Shown in pieces: positions 26,512 to 38,300 of a stretch of DNA of 64,000 nt. A model generated the notes under the pieces. The model made no database searches, had not been told where the DNA came from, and saw nothing but the letters and a program-made list of their open reading frames with translations. The stretch is from assembly GCF_963576545.1 (NCBI RefSeq), contig NC_083638.1, positions 24,204,090 to 24,268,089 of the forward strand, in the 5' to 3' direction. This DNA comes from Limanda limanda. Lineage: Eukaryota; Chordata; Actinopteri; Pleuronectiformes; Pleuronectidae. Within the stretch, counting starts at the first letter, position 1. Each line of letters begins with the position of its first letter. Position numbers and translations under genes: made by a program.

Positions 26512-26517
26512 TTTATT
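26512..26517 (-). terminator. caprin1: caprin1 polyadenylation signal AATAAA
   Basis: TTTATT on the plus strand reads AATAAA on the caprin1 strand, about 510 bp beyond the caprin1 stop. A second candidate is at 26720-26725. The 26518-27022 interval is then the 3' UTR. Confidence 0.55.
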
Positions 26518-27022
26518 GAAACAGTCTCAATGAATAACATCAGCATACAAAGAGGTGATGGCGTAAGAGGTGAATGGGGTTAAAAAAAAAAAGAAAACCA
26601 AAACATCGAATGCCTTCATGAGACGTATTAGATCAAAAAGGAAAGAGTGACTGGCAACACTGGGCAGAAGAAAATCAACCGCATGGAATTAGATCGACAG
26701 TGGCAGGGTATTTTTTGCATTTATTTTGTACAAAAAATAAATTAATGAAATCTTTCAAGTTTACAGGAATATCTATTTGTTGTCTTACAACACACAGACA
26801 TGCTGATAATCCTACATGTGGTGAAGTTCAGCATTTTGTGTTAAAACATTAAGAGGATCTAGACAGACCAAAGCAGACTGACTCAGATAGTAGTAGGCCA
26901 GGAGTTAAAAAAATAAGATTACCAATGAGAAATAAAACATTGTTAGAAAAGTGAACAGGGGCGAACACATTCAAAAATCCTGAATGTTCAACGTGGCGCA
27001 ACTTGGTGGTCCTTGGAATCCT

Positions 27023-30000
27023 CTAGGACCTCATCGCTTGAGCGTTACCTCGAGACAAACCTCGAGGTCCTTGGGCGGCTCCCCGCTTGTAGCCTTGCTG
27101 ATATCCCTCCTTGAAGAAACAGAATTGGTAAACATTTACCATCAATAGCCATCTTACACATTCAAAAATAGTAGAGTATTAACTGGATAACACAAGATAT
27201 TTTGTACATTAAGTAGTGAATAATTAAAGAAGCCTTACCCGCTGGTAGGTGGTATTAGAATAGTCCCGAGATGTGTTGAATTGGGTTTGACCATAACCGC
27301 CGCTGGGAGCGTTTGAGAAAGGAGGGCGGTAGCCTTCATATCCCCCTGAAATGATGCATCATGTCAATAAAATAAACCAAACCAAACACTACAGCTGAAT
27401 ATTTGTTTTACACAGTTTGATGCTTGTACCTCTGAATCCATTAGAAGAGCCCCGGTATCCATTCATCACGCCCCGAGCGTTCCTGGGTCCGGACCTGGGC
27501 GCGGCCCTGCTGTTGTAGAAGGACTGTCCCGACTGTGCAAACCCTGCACCTGGAGGCGATTCTTCATGGGCTCCTGCTGGAGGCAGGACTGGTTCTTGGG
27601 GCTGGAACCCACCAACAACTGGACAGCAGCAAACAAGACGAACATTTTACAATTAAAATTTAAAATAACATTCATCCTGAAAAATCTTCACTTGTTTTTT
27701 TGCCTCAGTCAAATTGACTGTGATGAAAGGTATTTAATGTTTCAGGACGAAGAAAACATAAAGGGTCTGTAAATCCCAACAAATATTTTAACTCATGCAA
27801 ACAATTCTGTTTATGCAAAATAGAAACATGTGATTTCCTCTAGAATCCTAATCATAAAGTGTTTAATTTTCCTCACTATACTTTCTTATGCCATCTGCTG
27901 ACCGTAGAGGTGATAATCTATCTCAGCAGCCTGCTGTGGTGTACAGGCAACTAGCTGAAGCTGGAGCCTCACCTGACTGTAATGTTTCCTGTGGGATTTC
28001 CGGCTGGTTGACAGTAGTCTCCGACTGGCTGCTGAAGCCCTGTCCATAGCCACCAGGGAACTGACTGGGCTGCTTCAGAGGGTCAGCTTGGCCTTCAGTG
28101 GCTGGAGGTACAGGTGCATTCATATTAAATACCTGAGGAAGAAGAAAAGGTTTCTGTATTTCAATCTGCAAAAACAAAATATCACAGTCCCAGTAGAGCG
28201 TCTGGAAAGAAAGGATTTATTTCCGGTTGGGAAATAAGGGCAATATTCGAATTGCTGCAGCATTTGCTATCCAGTGTTTTGCTGCAGCTTATGAGCCAAT
28301 TTATCGTGTACATACACGTACAGAACCAGAATGTTTTTGACTGAGGGTAAAAAGTCCAAACATATTCACTGGATCCAGATAGAACGCGTACCGCTTGCAC
28401 TGACTGGAAGGGCGCTGCGTTGACATTGATGCCTCCAGTGTGTGTGGGCTTGGAGACAGGTGGGAAGGCAGAGGACAGGGAACATGGGGCGGGGGACTGC
28501 TCGGACGAAAGAGACATCGAGGCCTGAGGTGGGAGGAAGGAGGAAACGGGGATGGCGAGGAAACAAGGATTGTGGAGAGGTCAATGTGAAAGAAGGGATC
28601 TTAGATTTTTCCCCTTCTACCCCTTTTCCCCTTATCACCATTTTATATAACTCCCTGTTATATAAAGTAGATGAGATCATGATATGTTGAAGAGCGTCAC
28701 GGTAAATCCATGTAGCAGCACTTTTAAAGCAAGGCCCACGTATACAATGACCTGTACTTCTCTAGTTAATAAAAGGATGCACCGCTCTTTACAACACATC
28801 AAATCTCACCAACTGCTTCCTTCCTGCTGAGCTTCCTCTTGACTTACTTGTGAGGATTCTTGCGGTCCCGGCACAACACTTGTTTGGGGAAGTCTGGACT
28901 CTGAAAGGGCTGTTTGAAAGAAAATAAAAAGTTATTAAGACTTTAGAAACTACTCTGTGGATCCAAAGGATGTGGACACCGTTTAGATGTTTTCTAATTT
29001 GGACTCTTGTGCATATTACATGCAGACGTAATATAAGTTAAAGTTCAGACTTTCCGATTTAATTGAAGTTTGATTAAAAACAGTTAAGCAATTAAAGCCA
29101 TTTTATATACTGGCACATCAGAGGCCCAGAGGAAATTAATTCTACAGGCGCCTCCAGTTGCTGCTTCTGTGTGGGTCTGTAACTAAAGCTGGAAGTTTTC
29201 TCTTCAATCACATCTTCATGGCTTCATTCTAAATCCATTGTGATGATGTACAGACGGGCAAATCTCAAAAGACCCGACAATAAAACCAAGTACCAAAAAC
29301 AGTGACCAGACATTTCTCAATAGAATTTGTTCAGAGTTCAAGTAAAATCAAGTTGCACTGACGTGAAGGGCAGCTCATCTGCTGCTGGTCCGCAGGCTTC
29401 ATGGGCTGAGCCGACACAATGGCTGGGTCCAGAGCCTGGCCGTCAAACTCCAACACTGAGTCCTGGGATAAAAAGGGAAATATATTGTTGAGTCATGGAT
29501 CAGATTTAGAGACAGTGATGTAACAAAGTAAGTCCTGCATCCTACATCAGCCGGCATTTGCCCTACACGAGGCGTTCAATAAATCAGCTGAGAAAATTAT
29601 GGCTGAGTCAGTATCATGTGTTAAATCTCTTTATACCTTATTGGTGGGCACATTTGTTTCCATGAGACACTCATGTATTTTTGTAAAGTGCTCCACAAAA
29701 GAAGATTATTTTTACTTAAGTATGTTCCAATGAAAAACTAGCTCCACGCTTACCCTACAGATTCCTTCTCTGTAGCTACCTGTGTCATTTAACTTTGTCT
29801 CCATGAGAAAGCAGACAAAGATTTAACTACATCGATCAATATGCTGGACACTTCAGTATATAGGGAGAGTATTTCACCTGCATGAAGTTGTAGGTCCCTT
29901 GCATCTGGGCCATGAGGTCTTGCACAACCTGCTTTCTGACCACTGGGTCAGCGTTCGGGGGGGGGCTGTCACAGTCCATAGTAACAGGTGGCTCTGGTGT

Positions 30001-32964
30001 CAGCTGGGCAGGGGGCTGCTGCTGGAGGGAATTTACCATCTATTCAACACAGATACATATGACAAATGTATATCAAAGTAATGTTGTTGAAACATGGCAC
30101 AGTGGCATTATGTTGGCATGGTATCACTGTTGTGATTGCAGCTCAGCAGCGTACCTGAGCCTCCACTGTCCACTCCTCCACTTGTTCTTTGTCTGTGCTG
30201 CTGTACGAAGCTTCTGGAATGAACTGTCTGTTTACAAACTATAAACACAAGACAACAAACTGAAAATGAAAAACAGCAGAAAGAGGAAATCTTATTTGTA
30301 TGATTTATAAAACAACGTTGGAGCAATTATTGTAGAAATCTCACCTCTGTGGTTTCCACTTTAATTGGTGGGGTATATTTTTCACTCGCTGTTCCTTCTG
30401 GAGAAAAAAAGGCAAATGTGAATTCAGGGTTTTTTTTAAGAAGTAATGCACACACATATCTGTGAATGGGTTTTTAGTTACCAGGTTCTGATAGCTGCTC
30501 CCCAGCGTTGGACTCAGCCACCACAGTCTGCTCCTCTGGTTCCTCTTCCTGCTCACACGTCCCATTCTGATGAGTCTGGGCTCGGTCAAAGTAACCACTG
30601 AGCAGCACTTTGTCCAGAATGTCCTTCAGTGACTTATCTGGAATAAAGAGTGACAAGTTAGAAAACAGAGGAATGTCTCATTGATTGATACATACAGTTC
30701 CTGGAGAAAATAGTCAGACAAAAATAAAGCAGAGCCCAGAGTTTCTATGGGAAAAACAACTTACATTAAATAACCCACAATGACCAAGTGAAAATATCTG
30801 CAGCACGCATCAATCAGGTCTTAGTGGTAGAGAATGAGTAGCTGGAAGCCACTTTGAGACAAGGCACATTACAGCCAGAGCATTTAAAAGAACTTTAAGG
30901 GCGAGCAACACCAGCCACTGCTCATAAACTCACAAAGTACCCCCCCCAGGGACATTTTTATGGTGATGGCCGCTACATGCAGAGAGGTCCTTGAAGAGAA
31001 CCTGCCCTAGGCTGCATATGACATGAGACTGGGGCGTCAGCACGACAACAACCAAAATCATACAGTCAAACTAAATTGTAATGACTATTGGACACATTTA
31101 TAATTGTCCTTGAGTGGCCAATCTAAAGCCTGAACTTAAACCCGATCGAACATGAAGATCAAAACCATTGATTTGATGAAACTTGATGTAGAAAGGAAAA
31201 TCTAAACCCAGTGTGTGCAAATGCAGTCCAAGACTCTCCCCACTAAGAGGTAAAGCTGTGACTGCTTCTAAAGGAGCTGAATTGTTTTTATATTAAGGTT
31301 TTAGATATTTTAGACATTTAAATATGTCAGAAAACATATTTTCACTTTGTCATTATGGGTCAATGTTAAGATTGATTGTGAAAATGGTAATTTTGTTAAT
31401 TATCAATAAAGTACAACATGCAAAGAGCTTACTGAATACTTCCAACAGTAATTAATTGTGTATTTGTGGCGGAGGATAAAAACACATAAAACTCACATGT
31501 GGTCCCTGCCACAGCCTTGTCATGGCCTTCCAGCAGCTCCCACAAGTGTATTGAGGCATCTTCATATTGGTCAGTCAACCTGCACACAGGGTAACACAGA
31601 TGGTAATAAGCTACTGATCCTCTGTTCAACAATCATTTACACAACATATTTAAATGGTGATAATAAAGCACACTTTCATATTTGTGGTACTGGAAATCCC
31701 AGGCCCCCTCTTACCTGACGTCGTAGTTCCTATCAGGTCCCACGAGCTTGTAAAACTCGTCCAGGGAGGTGAGGTCAGCATCAGTGAGCAGAGGGGAACC
31801 AGTGGCATCAGTTCGTTTCAGGTCCTGTCGGACGCTGTCATCCCCCAACTGGTCCAGTAAAAACTGAAGCTCCAAAACCGTCTTCAGCCGCCGCTGCTCC
31901 ATCTCCTCTCGCTGGAGCTGTTCCCGTCTTGCAGTCTTTTTCACTGCCTTTTGAATCTGAACACACAAAGTCACGCATGTTTAGATGCATTTTGTTTCAC
32001 GAGTCCCTAACAAATCAATGAAATGCAATGGCTGAGATCTCATTATAGATTTGACTTTGCTTGAGACTGAGAAAACATTTGCTACGGCTGCAGTTGTGAA
32101 TAAATGTCACTAAAGAGATGCATCATACAGAGAAAACCATTAAAAATTGAACGATGACAGGGTTTGAACCAATCACCAGCATATGAGACTCAAAACAACA
32201 AAGGTCTCACCTCTTGGCCCAACGCCATGAAGTTTTTCTGCAATTCTCGAGCAAACTCCAGATTGTAGGTGATCTCTTGGTACTTCGTCAAGGCGTCCTT
32301 CAGGTGAGGAAAAAAAAGAAATTCAGATGTACCATTATAGAAATGATATTAAAGGTTGCAATAATAGATAAGAATGCACTGTTTTGCAGAAAAAATTAGA
32401 ACACTGATTAGATTCTGATAAACTAAAAGAAAAACTAAAGAGCATTTGTATTGAGTCAAGAAATGTTGATAAGTGTATAAGAAAACTGCAGTTTGTCTTT
32501 TCTTACCAACTGATCTTGATTCAGGCTTTCTCCTTTATTCTTCTTTGCCTGGTAATCATCAAGTTTGGACTGTAAGAATAGAAAAAAAAACATGAAATAA
32601 ATTGTACATCAACAGAAAAATCACATGCTTGCATGAAAGAGACTATTTCTGATCAGGCTGTTGGTCGATATGCTCAAAATCTCACATTCCAAATAGATCT
32701 TTCTAAAATCATTAAAGGGGATAATTATGCCATATCATTATGATAACCGCAATACATTCATAACGGAACACAACCAGCTTAGGGCTACACAAAACAAATG
32801 TATTTAAATCGTGACAGAACTACAAATACCTTTTTCTTCTCCATGTTGCGAACCTTCTTGTCCATCACACCAAGAACCTGCTTCATGGCCTCAGACTGAC
32901 TTCCATTCCCCAGGTCTGGAGTCACAGACTGGACAGCACTGTTGCCAACCATAGCTGAAGGCAT
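27023..32964 (-). CDS. caprin1: Caprin-1, RNA-binding stress-granule protein, 16 coding exons, 633 aa
   Basis: Caprin-1 binds G3BP and FMRP and controls mRNA translation and stress-granule condensation in the cytoplasm. Exons, 5' to 3': 32964-32830, 32569-32507, 32297-32211, 31956-31715, 31579-31497, 30637-30482, 30397-30345, 30238-30155, 30039-29878, 29462-29363, 28909-28848, 28523-28392, 28132-27973, 27618-27430, 27345-27239 and 27109-27023. All junctions are GT-AG and keep frame. The HR1 helical/coiled-coil region runs from EAMKQVLGVMDKKVRN (about 25) to about 225. The FMRP-contact-like stretch YKSLKDILDKVLLSGYF is 204-220. The G3BP NTF2-domain motif YNFMQDSVLEF is 351-361. GGINVNAAPFQS and VFNMNAPVPP are conserved HR2 landmarks, and the Arg/Gly/Tyr-rich end includes MNGYRGSSNGFRGGYEGYR. 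The ATG follows its acceptor immediately, so the 5' UTR lies in upstream exon(s). Human Caprin-1 has 709 residues; here the N-terminal Ala/Ser/Gly extension is shorter and the last exon ends in SRGNAQAMRS. Whether this is the fish a or b copy was not resolved. Confidence 0.95.
30690..31440 (+). mobile_element. decayed Tc1-type transposon inside a caprin1 intron
   Basis: Opposite in strand to caprin1, in the intron between the exons at 31497 and 30637. The plus-strand reading shows REVLEENLP, then DMRLGRQHDNNQNHTVKLN (consensus QQDNDPKHTSK, a catalytic-Asp region), then LEWPI followed by a stop and LNLNPIEHE (consensus LEWPSQSPDLNPIE). These are in the usual Tc1 DDE transposase order, broken by stops. 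The edge at about 30695 (TACAGTTCCTGGAGAAAATA) resembles fish Tc1 ends. It is inactive. Confidence 0.75.
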
Positions 32965-34039
32965 CTATGGGGAGAAGAGGTGAAACAGATTAATTCTGAA
33001 CCAACACCTGAGGGATATCCCAGTTGGGTTATGCAACGCAGTGTAGAAAGTTGATACTTTTAATGGAAAAGGGTACATTGGTTTCAGTTTCTTTGATTTT
33101 TGTCCTGGAATAACTTCAGGTGATGTAGGAGATGGGGGCATTTTGCACAAGGCTCTTGAGTGGATGTTTACTATTGATACATATATAGATTAGTTAAAAT
33201 TATTTTACAGGCTATCAAGTACAAGTCAGCTGGGGCTACAATAGTTACCCAGGAGGATTCACTTTGACTAAGGTTAGAAACCCTTCCATGGTACAGACAG
33301 CTTTATGACTTTCATGTCATCTGGGGTTAACGATGAGACAATGACAGTCAAATGAGGCTGGGCCAGAGAAAGTGAAGCATGGATAATCCAGCAAATCAGG
33401 CCGTCGTCTATTTTGGCTAAGAACGAATAAAACCATTTGATGGTCAATCATGGGGAATCACATGTGTGCAAATTGTGTGCAGGAACTAAATCAGTCTGGA
33501 AGTTATCACAAGTTGAAACCTAGGCCTGCTAATCAAAGTTAAAACCCCCCCTAGCCCCATTAGAAGACACCGGCTAATCTCACGTTGAGAGATGCTAACA
33601 TTACACGACCGACCCACTTCCCGTCGGGTTAAACGTGACGATATAAACCAGTCTGGGTTCCCGGTGCTGGACTGGTGCGGGGTTAGGGTTAGCTAGCTAC
33701 ACCAGATCCGCTCAGTAGGCGAGGAACCCTGCTCCTAATCTCCCCATCCTATTGTTAGCATGGGGAGCTAGCGTGCTCGGTAACGTTATGCGGCTAAAGC
33801 CCGGACTCGACCCCGCAGGTCACTTCAAGCTAACCCGATTAAAACGTGTGATTCTCGGGGGGGTTTTGTACTCGGTTGATATGGAAGTCGAGTCTTCACT
33901 GAACGTTTTTCAAGCCGTCAAAAACAAAGAGCTCGACGGGGCGCTGCGACAACTCACTCGGGGGGGGACAGAGAAACGTGATTAAAGGCGGTTTTTGTTT
34001 CCGCCGCCATTTGTCGTCGATGGCGTGAGACTCCTTTAC
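32965..34039 (-). other. caprin1: caprin1 first intron
   Basis: Inferred intron from the donor after 34040 to the acceptor before the start codon at 32964. The upstream part (about 33570-34039) is CpG-rich and belongs to the promoter island; the downstream part is plain AT-leaning DNA with no other exon recognised. Confidence 0.55.
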
Positions 34040-34260
34040 CTTTATCCTCTTCGTCTTCAGAGAGCTGGTGTGCGGGCGGGTTGAAGGGAGGGGAGCTGAG
34101 CGAGCGCAGTCCGGGTCGGCTAGCTGCTCCGGGCTCTTTCTGGAAGGATGCTCAGGCTCACACCGGCCGATAGCTGCTGCGGCTACAAGGACCCCTCCAC
34201 CCGCCTCTCTGCGAGTCTCCGAGCTGCCTGACTGAAAATCACACACATCACCAGAAGAGA
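34040..34260 (-). promoter_or_regulatory. caprin1: caprin1 non-coding exon 1 and CpG-island promoter
   Basis: GC- and CpG-rich sequence. On the minus strand it runs through CTCCCCTCCCTT and GAAGACGAAGAGGATAAAG to a good donor GTAAAG at 34039-34034, the likely end of a 5' UTR exon. A CpG island of about 700 bp (33570-34260) surrounds it. Just upstream is a perfect CRE, TGACGTCA (34276-34283). The transcription start was not placed exactly. Confidence 0.6.
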
Positions 34261-34269
34261 ACAAACCCA

Positions 34270-34750
34270 GACAGGTGACGTCATTCTGCTGTTACGACGA
34301 CAGGTTGACGGTGTTGCGACATTTATTTTTTCAACCTTTAATGGATTTTTTCGATTTTTAGATGCAGATGTTCAGCAGGAATCAGGATATGATTCCAGAT
34401 GTGGGGTATAGATGTTATGACAGGAGGTGTAGCCCATCTCATGGACTGTGTCTATAAACCCTGTGTATTATATATATGTACATACAGTCCATGATCTGAC
34501 TGAAACAACTTTACATTTCCTTTAAAGGTTCAGTGTGTAGAATTTACTGACATCTAGTGGTGAGGTTGCATGTTGCAGCTGAGTGCCCCCTCACATCAGC
34601 CTCCCCTTTCAAACATGAGAGAGAACTTGTGACAGCCCAAATTTTCATAAAAACTCAAAAGACATTTAGTTTGTCCAGTTTGAACCACTGTAAAAAAAAC
34701 AACATGGTGGCCTCCGTATAGAGGACCAGCTCCTGATGTAAGTATAAAAA
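34270..34750. repeat. tandem duplication upstream of caprin1, copy A
   Basis: Starts with CAGGTGACGTCATTCTGCTG, then TTACGACGACAGGTTGACG and a block around GATGCAGATGTTCAGCAGG, then the left half of a MITE (AAAGGTTCAGTGTGTAG at 34524). The same order recurs in copy B about 487 bp downstream. Copy A has 27 extra bases (TGTGTATTATATATATG and neighbours) absent from B and lacks the MITE right end. Confidence 0.9.
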
Positions 34751-34756
34751 AACCAA

Positions 34757-35210
34757 GACAGCTGACGTCATTCTGTTGTTACGACGACAGGGGGACGGTG
34801 TTGCGACTGTACATTTGTTCACCCTTTGATGGATTTTTGATTTTTAAATGCAGATGTTCAGCAGGAATCAGGATATGATTCCAGATGTGGGGTATAGATG
34901 TAATGACAGGATGTGTAGCCCATCTCATAGACTGTGTCTATAAACCTGACTGATCTGACTGAAACATCTTCACATTTCCTTTAAAGGTTCAGTGTGTAGA
35001 ATTTAGTGACATCTAGTGGTAACGTTGCATGTTGCAGCTAAGTCACACCTCACCTCAGCCTCCCCTTTCAAACATGAGAGAGATCTTGTGGCAGCCCAAA
35101 TTTTCATAAAAACTCCAAAGATGATTAGTTTGTCCAGTTTGAACGACTGTAAAAAGGAAAAAACCTGATGGCCTCCGTAGAGAGGAACAGCCCCTGATGT
35201 TAATATAAAG
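34757..35210. repeat. tandem duplication upstream of caprin1, copy B
   Basis: Second copy, starting AGACAGCTGACGTCATTCTG with the CRE at 34763-34770. It runs through the same blocks as copy A with scattered substitutions and passes into the complete MITE at 34981-35365. Confidence 0.9.
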
Positions 35211-35365
35211 TATTTAAAAATAAAGGGGAAAATTCCAAGGTAAAGAAAACAGCAATTCATACATTTGAGATGAAACACACAAGTGAAAACACCACAAAGA
35301 TGATTTTATATTCACTTCCTGTCACTAGATCCCTTTCACCTAAATCGTTCACGCTGAACCTTTAA
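34981..35365. mobile_element. MITE, about 385 bp, with inverted ends
   Basis: Left end TTAAAGGTTCAGTGTGTAG and right end ACGCTGAACCTTTAA are inverted copies with two or three mismatches. The internal part contains GACATCTAGTGGT. It is non-coding. This end sequence is typical of an abundant fish MITE; the superfamily was not determined. Confidence 0.75.
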
Positions 35366-38300
35366 GTAATTAATTTAGTTTTGAATGCATATTCTGAATA
35401 ACGGGAGACCACATCTTGTAGGATGGCATTATTTTACTCAAGGTGGTACATATATGTTGTAAACTCAACTGGATGTGACTATACTGCTGTACATGAAATA
35501 TTTTTTTGTTTATAGATTATTTGTTGTTGTTCTGTGGGTTTTCGTTGTGCCTCATCTGCAGGTCTTTGTGTTGTATAGCTCTGAATTAAAGGTTGAAATA
35601 CTGTGCTCATCATTATATACTCCTCACCCAACACAAAAATCAATTCAGAATTTTGATTTTTTCATCTAACATTTTATTTAATGTTTGAAGGACAGATGAT
35701 CCTTTAGTCTCAAAGCCCATGATCTCTCCTTGATCAGAACTCTGAGCCAGTACAGGGAAAGTAAAAATCTTAGGAGGCCTTTAATTGAGGATGATTATAT
35801 ACGACTGAAAAAACTACATTTAGCAATAGCAAAATTTGAACAGAAGGTGGCGCAAGTGTTCCATCTGCATTTTGATGGCATCACAAAATAATGTCAAAAA
35901 CCAAACCAAGCCAAATAACCTGCCGTCTCAGATAGTCCTCTAATGTCTGTTTACTGTGATGCTGATGAAATTTCAAATTGTATTCTCTCTGCCTTGTCTG
36001 TGGCTTTCGGGCAACATCTATCAACAGCCATGTGGTGATGTGCACAGATGAATTAGTTTAGGAGGAAGAAAAAAAGGACTAATCAAAAGTTTCTCTGGAT
36101 TCTTAGGTTGTGTAACAGAATGACTTTAATGTTGTATTACATAAATATCACCAGGCCAAAAAACAACCCAGTACACATATATACTAATAGCACATGCTCT
36201 GGTTTATTCCTCATGTCTTGATCAACACAAATGTTGAAACCTAATACTAAAGTAACTGTTTTAGATCAACAGCCATGTGCAACCAGCAGACATTTGCATT
36301 GAGACATTCACAGAAGAGTTGATGTTTTTGCATCTGCCTTATTTTTGTTACTCTACTGATGAGTTTATCATTATTTGATCGTGTAACAGAGAATTCTGAA
36401 GCATATTTATCTTTCAAGAGATCTAAAAGTCAAAGTTGAGATCTCTCACGCTTTGAATCGCATGATAAAAACAACAGCACATGAGATCGGGAGTATTAAA
36501 CCTTCACAGCTTCGGAACTTCTCAATGAACTTTCACGCTAACTTTTCACACCTCCTTTATGACCCCTGTGCCTGTTTTTCCGATCCATGCCAGGTATGCC
36601 TGTACTGTAAATGGTGAGGTGGGGGGTGCACGGACCTCCAGCTCCTCTCTCTGATGTGGGCTGCTGAGTAATGGGTGTACATCCCTCAGTGCTCCTCTCC
36701 TGCAGCACATCTGAACGGATTAAATATGTGCAGAGGATTTATTGGCTGAAAAACCACAAGAGCCCTACAAACACGTCGGCCCCAGACCACTTGTAGTGCG
36801 GGCCAGGCAAAGCACAAGGAGTCTCTTTCTACTCTCTCTTTCATACCATGCATTTTCCTGACCTTTTATTTACATTCTTATTTATCCTTTCTCCACCATT
36901 ATCTAAAATTTTATTTGGTTTTGTAAAACTTCACCAGAAACACAGACGTGAAACCAGGATCTTGGTTGTTTCCAGACTTTTTTCTTTGGTGGTGAGGGGC
37001 TTTTTCCACACACAGCCTCCCTTCAATTAACTGGGCAACATTAATAATTCATGGCCCACATGTGTTACAGACAGATTACGAGCATCTCCACGTAACTACC
37101 GTCATTATCATTATTACAGCCGGAGAATTTTATTCACCATCATGCAGTCTGGGATTCATGCGATTGAGGTTTGATTTTGGAATGAGGCTCGAGGGGGAGA
37201 TTTGTTTACGGTTTCGGCCTTTGAGACAAACCGTGATGATTGGTCTCTCCAGTGCAGTTGCATTTGAAAACCAAATGCATTGTTTCCTCCATGGAGAGCA
37301 TTTACAAGACCATATTGATGCACTTGGGGATGTTGGTATTTTCCTATATAGTTGGCCATTGTTTATTGTCCACAGCTAGTGTATCACATGTTAGGATGAA
37401 TATTATCATATTGTTATTACTTGTTATACTATTTGTATTTAGAACATGAAATATAACAAATATTTGAATGCATGAAACTGGAAGAGTGTGTTTTTTACAA
37501 TTCCAGTTGTTTGTGCTTTTTTTCACGTGTTGGGTTTCTTTCATCACAAGTTCTTGATTTGTATCAGAAGTCACCACAGAAGTTATTGAATCAACGATGT
37601 CATGACATGATTCATGTAACAGATAAAGTGATAACACAGAGCTTCAATACAGAACATCTGCTTTGCTTAAAAAACACAGTTCAAAAATAGTAAGTACATT
37701 TTATGGCAAAACATTTTGTGCTTTCACTTAGTGTGTAAATGCCACTTTTGGATGTTTTTTAAGTACCAGTGCTTATCAGCCTTTGTCACATGTCAGGTAC
37801 AAGTGCTCACAACTACAGACTCATCCTTGTTTTATATCAATTGCTTTTCCTGCCCTGCATTTTTGTTTGCAAATAACACACAAAGCATCTCCGGGGAAAA
37901 AACTTATATTACTTACTAACTTATCACAAACAATAAGTTTAAATGAAAAGTTTGTTTATTTAAAAACTAATCTTGTTTTCCCATATTATAATACAGAAAG
38001 ATTGAATATGCCCAAAGTAAAGTTGAGGATGTTGTTTGGTTAAGGGTCTGATCTCACTGTGAGGAATGGAATAAAGTAAACTAAGAGCTTTGACTCCCTG
38101 TCCTGGGTTGCATGACTGGTGTGGGCTCCTGAAGCCCAAACCTTAGTGCTGGGGCATCAAAGACCTGGTCTGCTCAGTCACAGGAATCCAACACACAAAC
38201 TGATGTTATCTGACGGCATGAAACCAAAGTAGCCCGGGCTCCTCTGTCCTACGGAGCCTGGTCCACGAAGGCATCATGAGAAGTCGGCTCAGGGAGGAAA

